Shown: positions 12,991-25,784 of the stretch, piece after piece
How positions within the stretch are numbered: position 1 is the first letter of the stretch
Layout: every line of letters starts with the position of its first letter
NCBI GenBank assembly: GCA_020466095.1
Contig: CM035806.1
Location: 147,375,167 to 147,439,166 of the forward strand
Direction of reading: 5' to 3'
DNA from: Chlorops oryzae
Lineage: Eukaryota > Arthropoda > Insecta > Diptera > Chloropidae
DNA: 64,000 nucleotides
Notes under the pieces: generated by a model
What the model was told of the DNA's origin: nothing
Databases searched by the model: none
Seen by the model: only the letters and a program-made list of their open reading frames with translations
Program-made: the position numbers and the translations under genes

Positions 12991-14659
12991 GTAAAATCCA
13001 GAACCAGTCGAGTTCGACCATAAACATAATTTATAGGAATAATCAGTCATGTCCGTCTGTTTGTCTTTCTGTCTATAAGAAAAAGAAAGAGAATGGATCA
13101 GATCAGTCCATTACAGTGGACCGTATTAATGGTTCTTCGTGCCCCGAGGCAAAATGCTTTTTTGTTACCCCTTCAAATTAATTTCGCGAAGACACCGACG
13201 GACCAATATTCAAATGGACGAGAATTTCACGACTAAAAATTTTTATGGCGACCTCCGAGCAATAGGTTGCGAGATATTTGCAAAAACCTGATTATGTGAA
13301 CTTTTGACCTGTTTGACTTTTTTTATCCGGCTCGGTATCAATCAAGGGTACTACCAATAAAGATTTATAGGTACCAATCAAGAGTAGGTACTACAAAATT
13401 TTTCCACAGATAAAACTTAATATTAATGGGCTTTAACAAAGATAAGATAGATGCTGTCAAAAACTTGAAAAATGTATTTTTTTTCCTTGGTTACCATTGT
13501 TCGGCAATTTTTCTTGACCTTACTTTATTATAAAATTTTTCTTTTTTTTTCTCATTTTTTGCAGGCATTCCTCTGTTGCAAGAAGATAGTCCCATACACC
13601 AGTCCGGAGTTTTTTCTCTGCAATAAAAAATTCCACGGCTCTTCGAGGGCGACTGCAGCTCAGCACTGATCAAACATTTATATCGACAAAAAATGGTATA
13701 TAAACATTAAGTCTTTTCACACGTTACAAGAGTATTGAAATTTGATGGTGTAAGATAAAAAAAAAAACTTTTTTATTGAAGCTTCCCTGTAGGAATTTGA
13801 ACTAGTGTCGTACTAGTACTTTACTAGTGCAAAAGCCACCAGTACTCGTTCTTTTCTATACCCCTGTCCATATAAAATTCTGTCGAAAATCAGTATAACA
13901 TCTGTATAGGAAAGCACTAGTACAGTATGCACCAGAATTATTCTAGTACTTTTCGATCCAATTGGGTAAATTTGCACCAGTTAAATACTAGTGATGTTTA
14001 CGGGAAAAAGTTTAGAGAATCGTGGATTTTTTTTCAGTACAAAATGGAAATAAATATTTATAATAAAAGAAAACCATTCGGTTGTGTTTTTATTATCAAT
14101 TTATAACGCCTCAATGAATGAATGCAATTATTCCACTGATCACTAGTATAGTTATGGTGCAAACTTACCCAAACATTGCACTAGTTCTTTTAGTACTGGT
14201 AAAAGTACTAGTTCTTTTAGGCAAATTGCTTAACAGCTTTTTACAGGGTTAGAGCAGTGCTGCTTAACACGACAACTTGCACAATTTTTCTAATATTTCA
14301 CATGAATGTGTGCATGAGCGATTTGTATATGCACTGAGAGAAAATATTTTTTAGCATAAACTAACAATATACTTCTCCTCAAGCAAGCGACTTTAGATAG
14401 TTTCGTAGCTAAATAAATCGCATGCGAGAAAAATAGCCTCTCTCCCACGTATTTAAGTCGCAAATTGAACTTGAAAACTCAAACAAAAAATCAAAAAAAT
14501 GTAGCGCTGCTAAATAGCAGATCGATATGCTATCGTGCAAGTGTAGTGGGTCTCTCCGTTGCCGCTCACTTTTTGCTTTCCCCTTGACTTCATATGCGAG
14601 ACAAAGAAAGCTCTACACTGGCGAGCTATTTCGAAAGAGAAAAGACCATCCACGGTGTG

Positions 14660-15112
14660 CGTGCAATTCTCTCTCACCAAATGGCAGGTCTCCTGGCAGG
14701 ATCGCCAATGTTCGCATGCCGGCATTTATATTTTGAGAGAACTATGATTATGGTTGACCACGTACCTTTCTTTTGCCCGATGAAGACGATTTGTTGAACC
14801 TTTCTTTTTGTTGATGACGACCCCATCTACCAAGACCGGGTCGACGGGTATCTGTTAAAGATATTGTCACGGTTGCTTAAAGGAAGGTACGTGCATTTCT
14901 CTCTCACCAAATGGCAGGTCTCCTGGCAGGATCGCCAATGTTCGCATGCCGGCATTTATATTTTGAGAGAACTATAATTATGGTTGACCAAGTACCTTTC
15001 TTTTGCCCGATGAAGACGATTTGTTGAACCTTTCTTTTTGTTGATGATGACCCCATCTACCAAGACCGGGTCGACGGGTATCTGTTAAAGATATTGTCAC
15101 GGTTGCTTAATT
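14660..15112 (+). repeat. 230-bp tandem repeat, two units
   Basis: Same unit and same 230-base period as at 12690 (starts 14661 and 14891), nearly identical in sequence; two loci 2 kb apart flank unrelated DNA. Confidence 0.85.
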
Positions 15113-15895
15113 TGGGAGATTATCGAGCAAACGCGGCTGGAAGTGTTTCCCCATTCTTTCGTTTGATTTATAGAAAAAAATATTGCTTCATATATACATT
15201 ATAAATACAATAACAATATATGTAAGTAATAGCAACATTTTTTTTTCAGATTTTCCTGAAATACCCCGCTTCAAATTTAGAAGTTGAGCTCTTTTGATTC
15301 CACAAATTTTTGAAAAAAACTCTCTTTTTAAGCTTATAAGGGCTCAAAGTTTCGCTCCGCCTCGTTAGCACATATGCATTCCAACGAAATTGTTTCATTT
15401 ATTCACCGATACATTTGTCAACATAAGTTAAGTGTAAGCAGAACTGGAAGTCGCATTCAAATTTCAACTTAAATCTACATCCGAGCGTAACTGGCATTTT
15501 CACATAAAAATTATTCAAGCTTAAAAGCAAAAAAAAAAAAAAAAACGGCTCGAGAGGGATGCGTGATGAAAATAAAAATAAAGGAGGAACGCAATTAAAG
15601 AAAAAACGAGCGTAAAAGCAAAAAACAAAAAAAAAATATGTACAAAAGAGGAAAAAAATTACAATCCAATGGAATTTTATTCTAGAAACAAATTAAATGC
15701 ATGCAAATTAAAGAAAAACACGAACAAACAATAAAAATTAAATCAAAAGTCACTTTTCAAACAATCACCGAAACTTTCGTCTGCGAAAGTCAACGAAAAG
15801 TTAAAAAATTTATTCGATCATAAATAATAATAATAAGCAAAACAAGAAGAAACACTGATATAAAAAGATAAATAAAAACGAGCAACTAGATCACA

Positions 15896-18800
15896 ATGAA
15901 CAAGAGTCTTACAGCAACAACGACTGTGTCGGCCCCGACGAGTCCAACATTGACAGCACAAAGTATTTCGGCGAGTAAATTTAGCTTAAGCAGTACTCGC
16001 ACGATTAAATTTTCGCCAATATCGAATCATGGGAAGAGTTCTGTAGCAAAGCACGATACCGAAATAGAGACAATACTTGAGAAGGCGAAATTCTACATGT
16101 CCGTTTGCTTAGGTGAGTAGTTTAGGAGCTCGGTAACTCTCGCCTCAATTGAAATTGTATTTGAAATTTTCAAATTACGATTTTTTTTTTTTGTTTTTAT
16201 AGTGAGAATAGCTCAAACCCCAAGTAATGGAAGGTAGACAAAGAGAGAATATTTAAAGGTTATTAGTTGATTTTGAGTTTCTCGCTTAATCTCACGAGAA
16301 TAATAGATGTTGTTGCAATACATGGAATCAGGTTATATTGTGTGTCAAGTTTAAGAACAGTCGCAATTAGTACATGAGTAAAATGCTTTATGCGTTATGG
16401 GGTTTCATTGAGCAAAAGGCACAGTGTACCCATTTTGCCTCATCAGTGGGCATGGACCGAATCGTCAAAACTGGGTCGAGATCCGGCGCTATCATCCTCG
16501 CCTCATTGATACCACAGCCCCCACGATACTCTCGAAAGTGCCGGGAAGCATCCGAAAGACCGAGTATAATACTAAAACGGATTCTGGGGCTCCCGGTTCC
16601 TGTGGTAACTTTTTTGCATTTTAGATAAAGGTGTGAGTAAAACTTTAACTATAGTATAGCTGTACCACACTGAACACCAAATGCAGGTCGTATGGTTAAC
16701 CCTGCGTACAATCCCCAAAATCTTCCTGCACTTCCAATGTGACCCCATTATTATTATTATTATTAGATGGGGGGCTCTGTGCGCACCGCGACCCATAATG
16801 AATCTATTGTGCTACCCCCAGGGTTGTCTTAATTATCTATCCTTAGGCTCTTTATATATTTGAGCACTGTGGACGGTTTTAAGACAGACCAAAATTTGTA
16901 GGGGGCGACAAGCGCCTCCCCAAAGTTGAGGATTCTGCGGCTGGCCAGAGATGGACAGTCACAGAGAATGTGTTCTGGCGTTTCTTCATCCATTTCACAG
17001 AACCGGCATTTCGATTCGTTCGATAGGCCTATCTTTTTGAGATGATATCTCAATTTGCAGTGCCCTGTGAAGTATTCGGTAAGGATCTTGTGACCCCATA
17101 TCCGAATCATGTATTGTATTGGTGGACATTTGGCTAGGGTCCGCGGGTTTGCCAAGCCCGTAAATCATAACAGATTCCCCTTGCGGGTAGTCCTATGAGC
17201 ACAATAAGCAGTTACAGTGTACGATCTCTTTGCGGGGACACTCCTTTTAAGCGGACACACCTCTTAAACGGACACTGTTTGGCAATGCTCTAGTGTTCTA
17301 GCTTCTCAAATAGTTTCCTCTTAAGCGGTGAGAGTACACTGTTCTCCGAAAAGAGTTTAAATACTGTCCATTATTATGATTGCCGTGAGGTCAAGTTATA
17401 TATACTTTAAACCATAGCTGTTAAGTAATCATGACTAATCGTATTCATTGGCCCAATAGTCAAATGATTACGATTACAAGTCATCAAATTGTAATCATGA
17501 TTATTTGGGATTAATAAATATAATCAAATCAATAATCCGAATACTTTTGATGATTATTTTGGATTCTTTTTGATTATTTTTAAAATTTTGGTCTCATCCA
17601 GAAATTTGAAAAAGTTTTTTTCGTCGAATTTCGGTAAACAGTTCCGAGTCAAGCGACACGATTTTGTAAACAAAAAATTGAAGACTGTTTTTGAAAGTGC
17701 TCGATGAGTATAACAACGCCTCACACTCAGTTTTGTAAAGTCACCTTTACTTTTTTTTAAAATAGACTTCAAAAATTGGCGCCGAGAATTAAGTTACTCA
17801 CTTACTTAATGCTATATTTTGTAATCGGTTCAATACTTTAATTTCCAATCTATCACAATTTATAGCTCTGAACTCATATTAAATAGTTTTAGTACAAACC
17901 GACCCGAAAATACTCTATCTAGTAGGTGCAAATTGCAAAAAATTCCTAAAATTTGACGTGTTTATACCCGACACACTCTGTGTCGAGGGTATATTGCGTT
18001 TGTGTGGTTGTGTGTAACACCCAGAACCAGTCGAGATAGACCATACAAAATATATATAGAAATGATCAGCGTCACCAGGAGATTCGATTTAGACATGTCC
18101 GTCTGTCTGTCTCTCCGTCTGTCTGTCTGTTTTGTATACAGTTATCTTATCGAAGGAGTTGAGCTATCTCAAAATTTGGTATGCGTGCTCACGGGGACAT
18201 GAGTAAGACTAAGTTCGAGAATGGACCCGATTGGACCATTTTTAGGGGTACCTCCAGTACTAGGGTCTGTTACGAAAATCACAAAAACTGCTCTAAAATC
18301 GCGGTTTTTCAAGATATTTTGATGAAATCTGGAATTTGAACATAATTAAAGGCAGGTAATATGATTTCCAAAAATTGGAAAAGTGGGCGTGGCCGAAGGG
18401 CTTTTCGAAAATTGTCTCCTACACCCGAAATTCAAATGGGACTTCAACGAAAATTGGTACTTATGCTTCCTTTGTAGCCATAAATATCCTTTCCAAATAT
18501 TTATTTGATAGGTCCATTATTAAGGGTACCTCAGTACTAGGGTCAGTCATAAAAATCTCAAAAGTGCCCCAAAATCGAATTTTTTTGAAATATTTCAATA
18601 AAACTTAGAATAAGAGCGTATATCTAAGCCTCCGATTATAGTTAAAAAAAAATTGGAAAATTGGGCGTGGCAAAGGGGCATTTTTCATAAAGAAATTTAG
18701 CAAAAGTCGGTATATGGGGCCCCCTATGGTCTTAAACACTTCTTGATATTAAAAATTCTTGGAACATATGTGTCTGTGTCGGGTATTTTGTTGTCAGGCT

Positions 18801-19786
18801 CGCCTGACTATAACACCCTTACTTGTTTTTGTGTGTATTTCATGCATTTTGTGTTTTCTTCTTATTTCATAATTACTTACCCACTTAAATATACGTATGT
18901 ATTTATATTTGTTTGTGCAAAAAAAAAATGTCTAAAAAATTCCTTCATTTTGCGTGCAGGAACAACGGCGATTCTTTCTGTTTTTGCATTTCTCTTCCTT
19001 ATCCCTTTTGTTGTGGACCCCGCAATATCAACGATAATAGCCGATTTCGACCCTGAGCCAGTAACGTGCGTTGTTATTGAGCACATTTATGCGGAGGGTA
19101 TAAAGAATTGTTCATGGAGCTCCTGCAGAGAAGGATGCACATCATCACTTACCAAGTAAGCGATTTTTTTTTGTTTTATAGCGATATGTAATTGCACACA
19201 TAACTACTTCTTATCTTTCTCAATTCCTCGTTTGATTGATGCGAAGGTGCCATCAATTATATGTTAATTATTCGAAAATTCCATTCAGTGAATGGCAAAC
19301 CAATCCTCGCGATCTGGATACGATCAATTGGGATGTTAGCTTTACGAAATTTCTCATAAACTCGGAAGGCTGCGGCTATCCACCAACAACAAATTGCAGC
19401 GTTTTTGCAAGAGCGTACGGGTAAGTGTGATCAGAATGGAATACATATATGTATGTATGTGTGTATGTTTTCAGCATAAATTTCTTCGTTTTTCTTGTTT
19501 CTTTTTCCCCCCCGATTCCATGGCCATCCTATCGATCAACGACAGGTACTCGCATATTGGTGAGCTATTTGCTTGCTATTATAGTCGTGCTTATCCGGAA
19601 GTTGTCATTGGACGCTACTCCTGGGAGAATAACCTTTACAATCTAATACTCTCACTTATCATACCGAATGTGCTCTTTGCGATTTCAATCGGTGTTCTAA
19701 GCTATTGGTATTGCCCGTGCTGCGACAAGGCTTGTAATAAATCTTCGCATGTTCACGCAGCCAAGTTTCCATCTAAGGAAGAGTGA
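15896..19786 (+). CDS. Teh2: Four-exon TEH protein (Teh2-like), sodium-channel accessory subunit
   Basis: Exons read as 15896-16112, 18960-19155, 19247-19420 and 19546-19786. All junctions are GT-AG (donors gtgagt, gtaagc, gtaagt) and phases agree (1, 2, 2), giving 275 residues. Exon 1 encodes a Ser/Thr-rich cytoplasmic N-terminus. TM1 (about residues 70-95) begins at the end of exon 1 and continues in exon 2, followed by the family signature KNCSWSSCREGC. Exon 3 has CHQLYVNYS and EGCGYPPTTNC. Exon 4 has ELFACYYS, TM2 and a short Cys/Lys tail. The stop TGA overlaps a possible donor (GAAGA|gtgagt), so an extra 3' exon cannot be excluded. The symbol rests on size, exon structure and the next gene being a cuticle protein, as recalled for fly 64A; the family call is firm, the orthology is inference. 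Intron 1 (2.8 kb) is filled with transposons. Confidence 0.88.
16747..17160 (-). mobile_element. 5'-truncated I-type non-LTR retrotransposon tail
   Basis: A minus-strand frame (17155-16829, about 109 codons, no upstream Met) has TGHCKLRYHLKKIGL and CRFC..DEETPEHILCDCP, the Cys-His cluster found after the RNase H part of I/R1/LOA-like polyproteins. About 60 bases past its stop the strand ends in (TAA)n, as in I elements. Only the last few hundred bases are present, inside intron 1 of the Teh2-like gene. Confidence 0.7.
17213..17342. mobile_element. pogo-like MITE (CAGTGTACTCTC family), internally shortened
   Basis: Starts TACAGTGTAC, carries CTTTTAAGCGGACAC motifs and ends GAGAGTACACTG. It lies in intron 1 of the Teh2-like gene. 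Confidence 0.7.
17963..18830 (+). mobile_element. mini-me/DINE-like element, near full length
   Basis: Starts with the hairpin TATACCCGACACACTCTGTG plus TCGAGGGTATA, then ATATATATAG, a conserved core, and GTCCGTCTGTCTGTC repeats. It ends GACTATAACACCCTTACTTG next to a T run. It lies in intron 1 of the Teh2-like gene. Confidence 0.7.
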
Positions 19787-19994
19787 GTGCACAACCCTTC
19801 TTCTCTTCTTCTTGATCATCGTCATCATCATCATCATCATCATTTACTTCAACTTCAACTTCAAAACGAATATTATCACTATTGTTTTTTGTCATGTTAT
19901 ATGTACGTTTGCTTAGAAGCATGCTTTGAAACTGTTCGCTTTCGTTATTTTTACTTTTATATGTCTGTTATGTACCATTAAGCGAGAGAGTGCG

Positions 19995-19999
<5 letters not shown>

Positions 20000-20034
<35 letters not shown>
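20000..20034. repeat. (GA)n microsatellite after the Teh2-like gene
   Basis: About 35 bases of GA repeats with one interruption, just beyond the likely 3' UTR start. Confidence 0.85.
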
Positions 20035-20197
20035 AAAAATGGAGAAATATTTACATTAAAGGCTTTTTTTCGTACGAACCAAAGTAATATCTTACTTAAA
20101 TATAATTTTTAGTTTAAATGCTTCACATGCATGCATCAAAAGAAACATATTATTTTAGCGATTTTTGTGACAGACCCTAGTACTGGAGATACGCTTA

Positions 20198-20512
20198 TCC
20201 AGCGGCCAATAGTGCCAATTGCTTACAAAGTATACGAGACTGTAAGCGAACTGCCTATTAATAGCTTAAAAAGTATACGAAATTGTAAGTGAACTGTCTA
20301 CCAATTGCTTACAAAGTATACGAGACTGTAAGCGAACTGCCTACCAGTTAGCTTACTTTATGTTGTGATGGTAGGGGTTCTCTTTTTAAAAAACGGCCAC
20401 GCTCGAATAAAAGTATACTAGGATGGTATATGAGATCGTATGCATTACCGCCCAAGGCCTTCGAAATGTGTTGCGGTTCATCGCTTCTGTAAGCAGCATT
20501 TTTGCCGCTGGG
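20198..20512 (+). mobile_element. CCAGCGGCC-ended element with 43-bp tandem repeats, short copy
   Basis: Left end TCCAGCGGCCAA, right end TTTTGCCGCTGGG, TA on both sides. About three units of a 43-bp repeat (GCTTACAAAGTATACGAGAC ...) follow the left end, and the GTATACTAGGATGGTATATG block precedes the right end. Confidence 0.72.
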
Positions 20513-20944
20513 TAATTTATGGACCGAAAATTTTCGAAAATTTTCGAAGAGTAGGGGAGAGGTGTGTACCTTGGACCGATTGTACCTCGGTCCGAGTGTA
20601 GATTCCCGCTCAACCACTGCATATACATATGCAAATGTTCTTCTATGGAATGTTCCACTCACGCTGCTATTTGACTTAAGTTTGCTGTATAGTGTCAAGC
20701 TATACAGACAAGTGGGAAAAAGGCGAAAAAAAATTTTTGTGCAAAAAAGTATTTTTTTAAAGGCGAATGCAAAAGCTTTGTGACCTAATCGAAATTTTCG
20801 AATTCTACAAATAAATCATAAAACTTTTACTTATTTTCAAAACATAGCATGAGTTCTTCTTTTGTTTTGATTCCAAAATGTATGAATTTTTAAATGATAT
20901 TTTTTAAAACAACAGGAAGGTGTACCTCGGACATATGCTACAAG

Positions 20945-20970
20945 TGTACCTTGGACCGGTCCAAGGTACA
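20945..20970. repeat. Perfect 26-bp palindrome
   Basis: TGTACCTTGGACC followed directly by its exact inverse complement GGTCCAAGGTACA. Confidence 0.9.
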
Positions 20971-22177
20971 AATTTTAGATGAATATTGGCTTGCTGTTTC
21001 TTATTTTGATCGAATTTAGAAAATTGTCTCTCTTTTCTTCAGAAATAACGAAAGATAACGAAAAACCATACCGAAAGGAGTTTCGAAAGAAAAGATTCAA
21101 TTTCAAGATGATTTATAGAGCCTGATTTAAGCGTAGAAAATGATTCATCCATCTCAAGCCTTTTGCGCCGAGAAAAAAGGAAGACTTAGCCTATAGTTAC
21201 TTGGTCCAGCTTAAGAAATACTAATAGCAATTAACAGTACTTTTAATGCTTCCTTACATAGCTTTTCGAAATTTACTCAAGATTTTAATTTTACGATCCA
21301 AAAGTTAACATAAAAGACATGGTTACTTTCATGTGTGCCGGAACCGTTTTCGGATTTTGGTAAAATAGTTTCTGTTACTTGGAGGAGAAGTTAATAAATG
21401 CATCTCACTTAACTTAAGAGATATTGCAGATACTTATCCGATAAAATGACAAGAATAAAGAGAATACATACCGAAATTTTCTATTAAATAATTAAACGGA
21501 CCAGGTACATTGCACTTACCACCTATTTGATGTATGGCCAGGATTTAATATGTATGGTAAAAAAATTTAGAAAAATAAATGCTTCATAAGGAAATATTCA
21601 AGAGAAATTATATAAAAGAGAAAATCCGCAAAATTAAGTAAAAATGTGAAATCGTCGGAGTCATATGCTTTAAAAATTTGAATTTGTAAATAAAAATTAA
21701 AAAACTATTCAAAAAAATATTCAAAAAGAATTAAATGCAAAAAAATTCAAAACAGTCAAAAATTCCAAATCCAGTTCGATTTATGTAAGAATGCCTAATT
21801 AACAATGTTGAATTGTCAAATTAACAAATTTAAAAAGCCTACTTCAGTGTTTTAATTTAAAATATTCAAAAGGCACAGTTTAGCAATGCTAAAACTTTTA
21901 AGTTAACCATTAAAATTGCCAAATTTAAAAAACTGCCGAAGCTCTATCTATGGCTACAGAATGATGTCAATACAAAATGCTCGTTGCAAGTCACAATTTT
22001 GAATTCGAGTCCATTAGAGTAAATTATTCGAAAAACGTCCTCTTCTGCACAACGTCTGCTTTTTCAATTTTTGGAAATTCTATTTAGGCTCATAGTCTTC
22101 AGCTGAGCTTAAAACTTTTTAAGGCTTGAACCAATGTTGTTCAAAATTGGCCGTGAGACTGTGTGAGTGAGAAAATA

Positions 22178-22545
22178 CCCTGCAGGAAGCCTGTCGCCAT
22201 ATGGCCCCATGTCTATACTGACGTCAATATAGACAAGAGAACTAGTTCCAACGTCAACAGTATTTATTGGCGGTCTCATTGGAGAAACTGTACTGTCAAG
22301 AGGTATAGTTCATCTTTATTGACCATGTCAACAACGTGTCTCCATATAAAGCGAAAGAGTACTCCTTTTGTCTATATAATAGTAACGACGTCAATAGTTT
22401 TTCGGTCTACTGTTGACATTCAATGACAACTCAATGTTAAATGTCAATAACGCAAAGCATTGCGACGGGTATAACTGGTCAGTAGTACTTTTGACGCAGT
22501 CAGTAGAGAAAGAGTATAGATTCACTATTGACATTTCCTGCAGGG
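22178..22545. mobile_element. MITE with CCCTGCAGGAA ends, 368 bp
   Basis: CCCTGCAGGAAGCC at the left and the inverse CCCTGCAGGAAATGTCAATAG at the right; internal TTGACAT and ACGTCAATA repeats. Flanks TA and CA are only half matching. Confidence 0.6.
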
Positions 22546-23693
22546 CAGTGAAACGAAAAAGCTGTACAGATGCGCGCGATGTTGTTTCGTCGGCCTCTTG
22601 CTACCGACTGAACAAAGAGCGTAAGCAAAACGTGTGAAATGAGCGCCATCAAATGATGTATGGCGTGAACATCAATGGTTTAAACTCGCAAATGATAGTC
22701 TTCAGGAGAGTTTGAACCAGGTTTATTAATTTAATATGAAAATTTTTGAAAAACTTCAAAAGTGTATAGCAAAGGTATGTGGAATGAGTTAAATTGGCAT
22801 CGAGACCAAAAGAATATATTTCAAAATTTCAACTTTCAAAGTTCTCAAAACCGAGTTGAAGACTACAAACCTTAATGTCTTTAAAAATGTTCCATTATAA
22901 AACTTCATCAGAATATCTTAAAATATTTTATAGCAGTTCTTGTGATTTTCATAACAAATCTTCAATTACTGGAGGGTACACTATGTTCAATCTCGAACTT
23001 GATTTTACTCACAATCTCTTTTTTTTTTTTTAAATATATTTTTTTATATCAACCTTAGAGTAAAATAAAATGTTAATAAATTGTTGATAGATACTAAAAG
23101 AGCAGTTTTTTTTTTTTAATTTTATATTTTACACTTTATTACACTTCTCAATTTCTTAAGACGAGCGAAGATCAAATCACGTACATTACATATCTGATAA
23201 AGGTTAGCGGAAGACGAATTGCAAGGACCGTGATTTATGCGACAGCAATTCACTATCGTGCTATGCCATGTTATTCGCACTCACAGATAATGCAATGCTA
23301 GCACAAAATAGGGAATGATTTAGGCGGCAAAAGTCCATAAGAAAAGTGCTTTTTAATTTTCAGAAGAAATAGAAATTAATTATTTGTAAACTAGTGTAAC
23401 TCTTCCAAGTCAATAATATGCAGTGGTATGTACACCAGTAGAAAGCGAAAGGACTAAGCTGACCTTTCCCTCAATTGATTGCATAGATCCAGCATAGGCC
23501 AGCAAAATTTTATAATCAATTTTGCTAAGGGGTAGTTCATGGGCAAACAATTTTTATACCCGGTTGTGGAAACCGGATAAAAATCTTACAAATATTAATT
23601 TCAATGCAAATAAATTGAAACAAGCCGAAAAGGTGGGGATTTTATTAATTTTGAAAAGAAATTTGCCTTCAATGGCAAAATGCAAAAAAAAAA

Positions 23694-24216
23694 AACAAGT
23701 AAGGGTGTTATAGTCAGGCGAGCCTGACAATAGAATACCGACACAGACACACATGTTCAAATAGTTTTTGAACCACGCCCAAAAAACAGGACCACTAAGT
23801 AAGAATATTCAAGAGGTTTTTAAGGTCATAAGGGGCCCCATATACCGACTTTTGTTAAATTTCTTTATGAAAACCGCCCCTTTTCCACGCCCACTTTTCC
23901 ATTTATTTTTGCAATCCTAATCGGAGGCTTAAATATACGCTCAAGTTCTAAGTTTCTTTGAAATAATTCGAAAAATTCCGATTTTCGGGCAGTTTTGAGA
24001 TTTTTGTGACAGACCCTAGTACTAGAGGTACCCCTAAAAATGGTCCGATCGGGTCCATTCTCGAACTTATTCTTACTCATGTCACCGTGAGCACGCATAC
24101 CGAATTTTGTCAAGATAGCTCAACTTCTTCGATTAGATCTATCTCGACTGGTTCTGGGTGTTACACACAACCACACAAACGCAATATACCCTCGACACAG
24201 AGTGTGTCGGGTATAA
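23694..24216 (-). mobile_element. mini-me/DINE-like element, short copy
   Basis: The reverse complement begins with the same terminal hairpin and ends ACCCTTACTTGTTTTT. The GTCY-repeat core has been lost. Confidence 0.65.
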
Positions 24217-24388
24217 AAACATTAATCTGAGTCGGAAATGGAATGCTTGCGTATACGTAATGTTACAGCCAGCTATATTTTTATAAATAACATTGCGCAT
24301 ACGTCGGGTTTTAAAATAAAGTCTAGATTAGACGACATGGCTACGAACGAAATTTTGGCTATTTTTGAGAAATTTTTTGTCCCCATGT

Positions 24389-24830
24389 GTTGTACCCTTT
24401 TCCAAAGGAAAGGGTATATTATGTTTGGCATGGAGTTTGTAACAGACCAAAGGAGTCGCTGTATATATAGACATATGTATATATTCTTGGTCAGGGTGAC
24501 GAGAGGAGTCGATCAAGCCATGACTGTCATGTCTGTCTGTCGGTCACAAATTAGTTTTTCGTAATTTACTCCTAAGCCATGAAAGATATCATATTGAAAA
24601 TTTAGCATGGACTTGAACCAGGTAAATGTCCGAAAAACTGCATAAAAATTCCTATCTAGGGTTGTGGGAAGTGGTTCAGAAGTTTCAAAAATCACGGTTT
24701 TTAATGTTTTTCGCGTATAACTTTTTCACTATACATGCCAAACTATTGAAATTTCGATTGGCTATTCACTTTTGAAAAAACGAAAAAAGTATGGGGAACG
24801 ACCAAGTAATCCAAAGGGGCAATAAATTTC
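24389..24830 (+). mobile_element. Divergent mini-me-like element
   Basis: Hairpin CCCTTTTCCAAAGGAAAGGG, then (TA)-rich sequence, GTCAGGGTGACGAGAGGAGT and GTCTGTCTGTCGGTC, i.e. the mini-me order with a different terminal hairpin. Confidence 0.5.
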
Positions 24831-25612
24831 AAAATAGGTCAGGCACGCAGTAGCAGCCAAGATGCCTATCGGGAAAAGACGGGGGGAAAATTTTAAATGC
24901 CAATTGGAAAAGAACTGATTCCATAGCTTTTACACTTGCTTATAATCCAAACGTAACGTAATGCATGTAGTGCTGGTTTTTGATTTCAAAAAATTGTCGT
25001 AAAATTTTAGCAAAATTTCCTCATTCCTCTATGTAGTCTATAGAAATTGGCGGAAATTCAGTTTTTCAACTAAATTGTATAGCTTCATCAATTTCATATA
25101 AAATCTAGTAAAAATTTTTTAATTTCAGAGAAATACCTCGGTTTTATTCACAATAATTTATAAAGAAAAAGAGGAATACGTAACCGCGTTGTGGCACAAG
25201 GGAAAGCTTCTTGATTGCCGATTCCAAAGTCGGCTATTGGATCTATAACATTTAACATATAACATATTAAAAACAAAAAACAAAAATTTGAATATTACAA
25301 TAAAAAATTTAAATAAAATTATTTCAATATCGCAATTTTTTTTTTTTTTTTTTTTTGTCCAGTAGAGGAAAAGAAACCGTTCACCGTCAGGGATGTTACA
25401 CCATCTCGCAGCTGAATGCATTGGGATTCATATACAGTATGGGTACTCACTAAGTTGTGGTAACGTAGCAAAATGGCAAGTTGTACGACGAGTTTAGTGA
25501 AAGCCGTGGTACGAAATTTGTTGCATAATGAAAACAGCTGTTCTAACATATCGCACATGCGCTGCTGTGATAAAGTAGCAAGATTCGTGGCAAAGTTTTT
25601 TGAATGTAGGTA

Positions 25613-25784
25613 CAGTCAAACCTCCATAACTCGAACTTCTGCAACTCGAATTCACTATAACTCGAACCGAATCGGTTGGCAATAGCGAATATTTTATATA
25701 CAATTTTGTTTTCCAAACTAGAAGTCTCGATAACTCGAACTATTCCTTTGGATAATGGTGGTTCAAGTTATGGAAGTTTGACTG
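25613..25784. mobile_element. pogo/Tigger-type MITE, 172 bp
   Basis: Termini CAGTCAAACCTCCATAACTC and its near inverse, TA on both sides, and internal ATAACTCGAAC repeats typical of pogo-group ends. Confidence 0.82.

Larger units (their letters stand above)
12479..15895. other. Spacer between tipE and the Teh2-like gene
   Basis: No gene is seen. It contains the two 230-bp repeat clusters (12690-12990, 14660-15112), a stretch at 13800-14230 very rich in the palindrome ACTAGT and its variants, and an A-rich leader before 15896 that may be 5' UTR. Confidence 0.6.

Noticed and set aside
19780..19795. Donor-like GAAGA|gtgagt at the Teh2 stop
   Set aside because: An in-frame stop at the same place gives a normal-length protein, and no convincing further exon was seen; kept only as a note.
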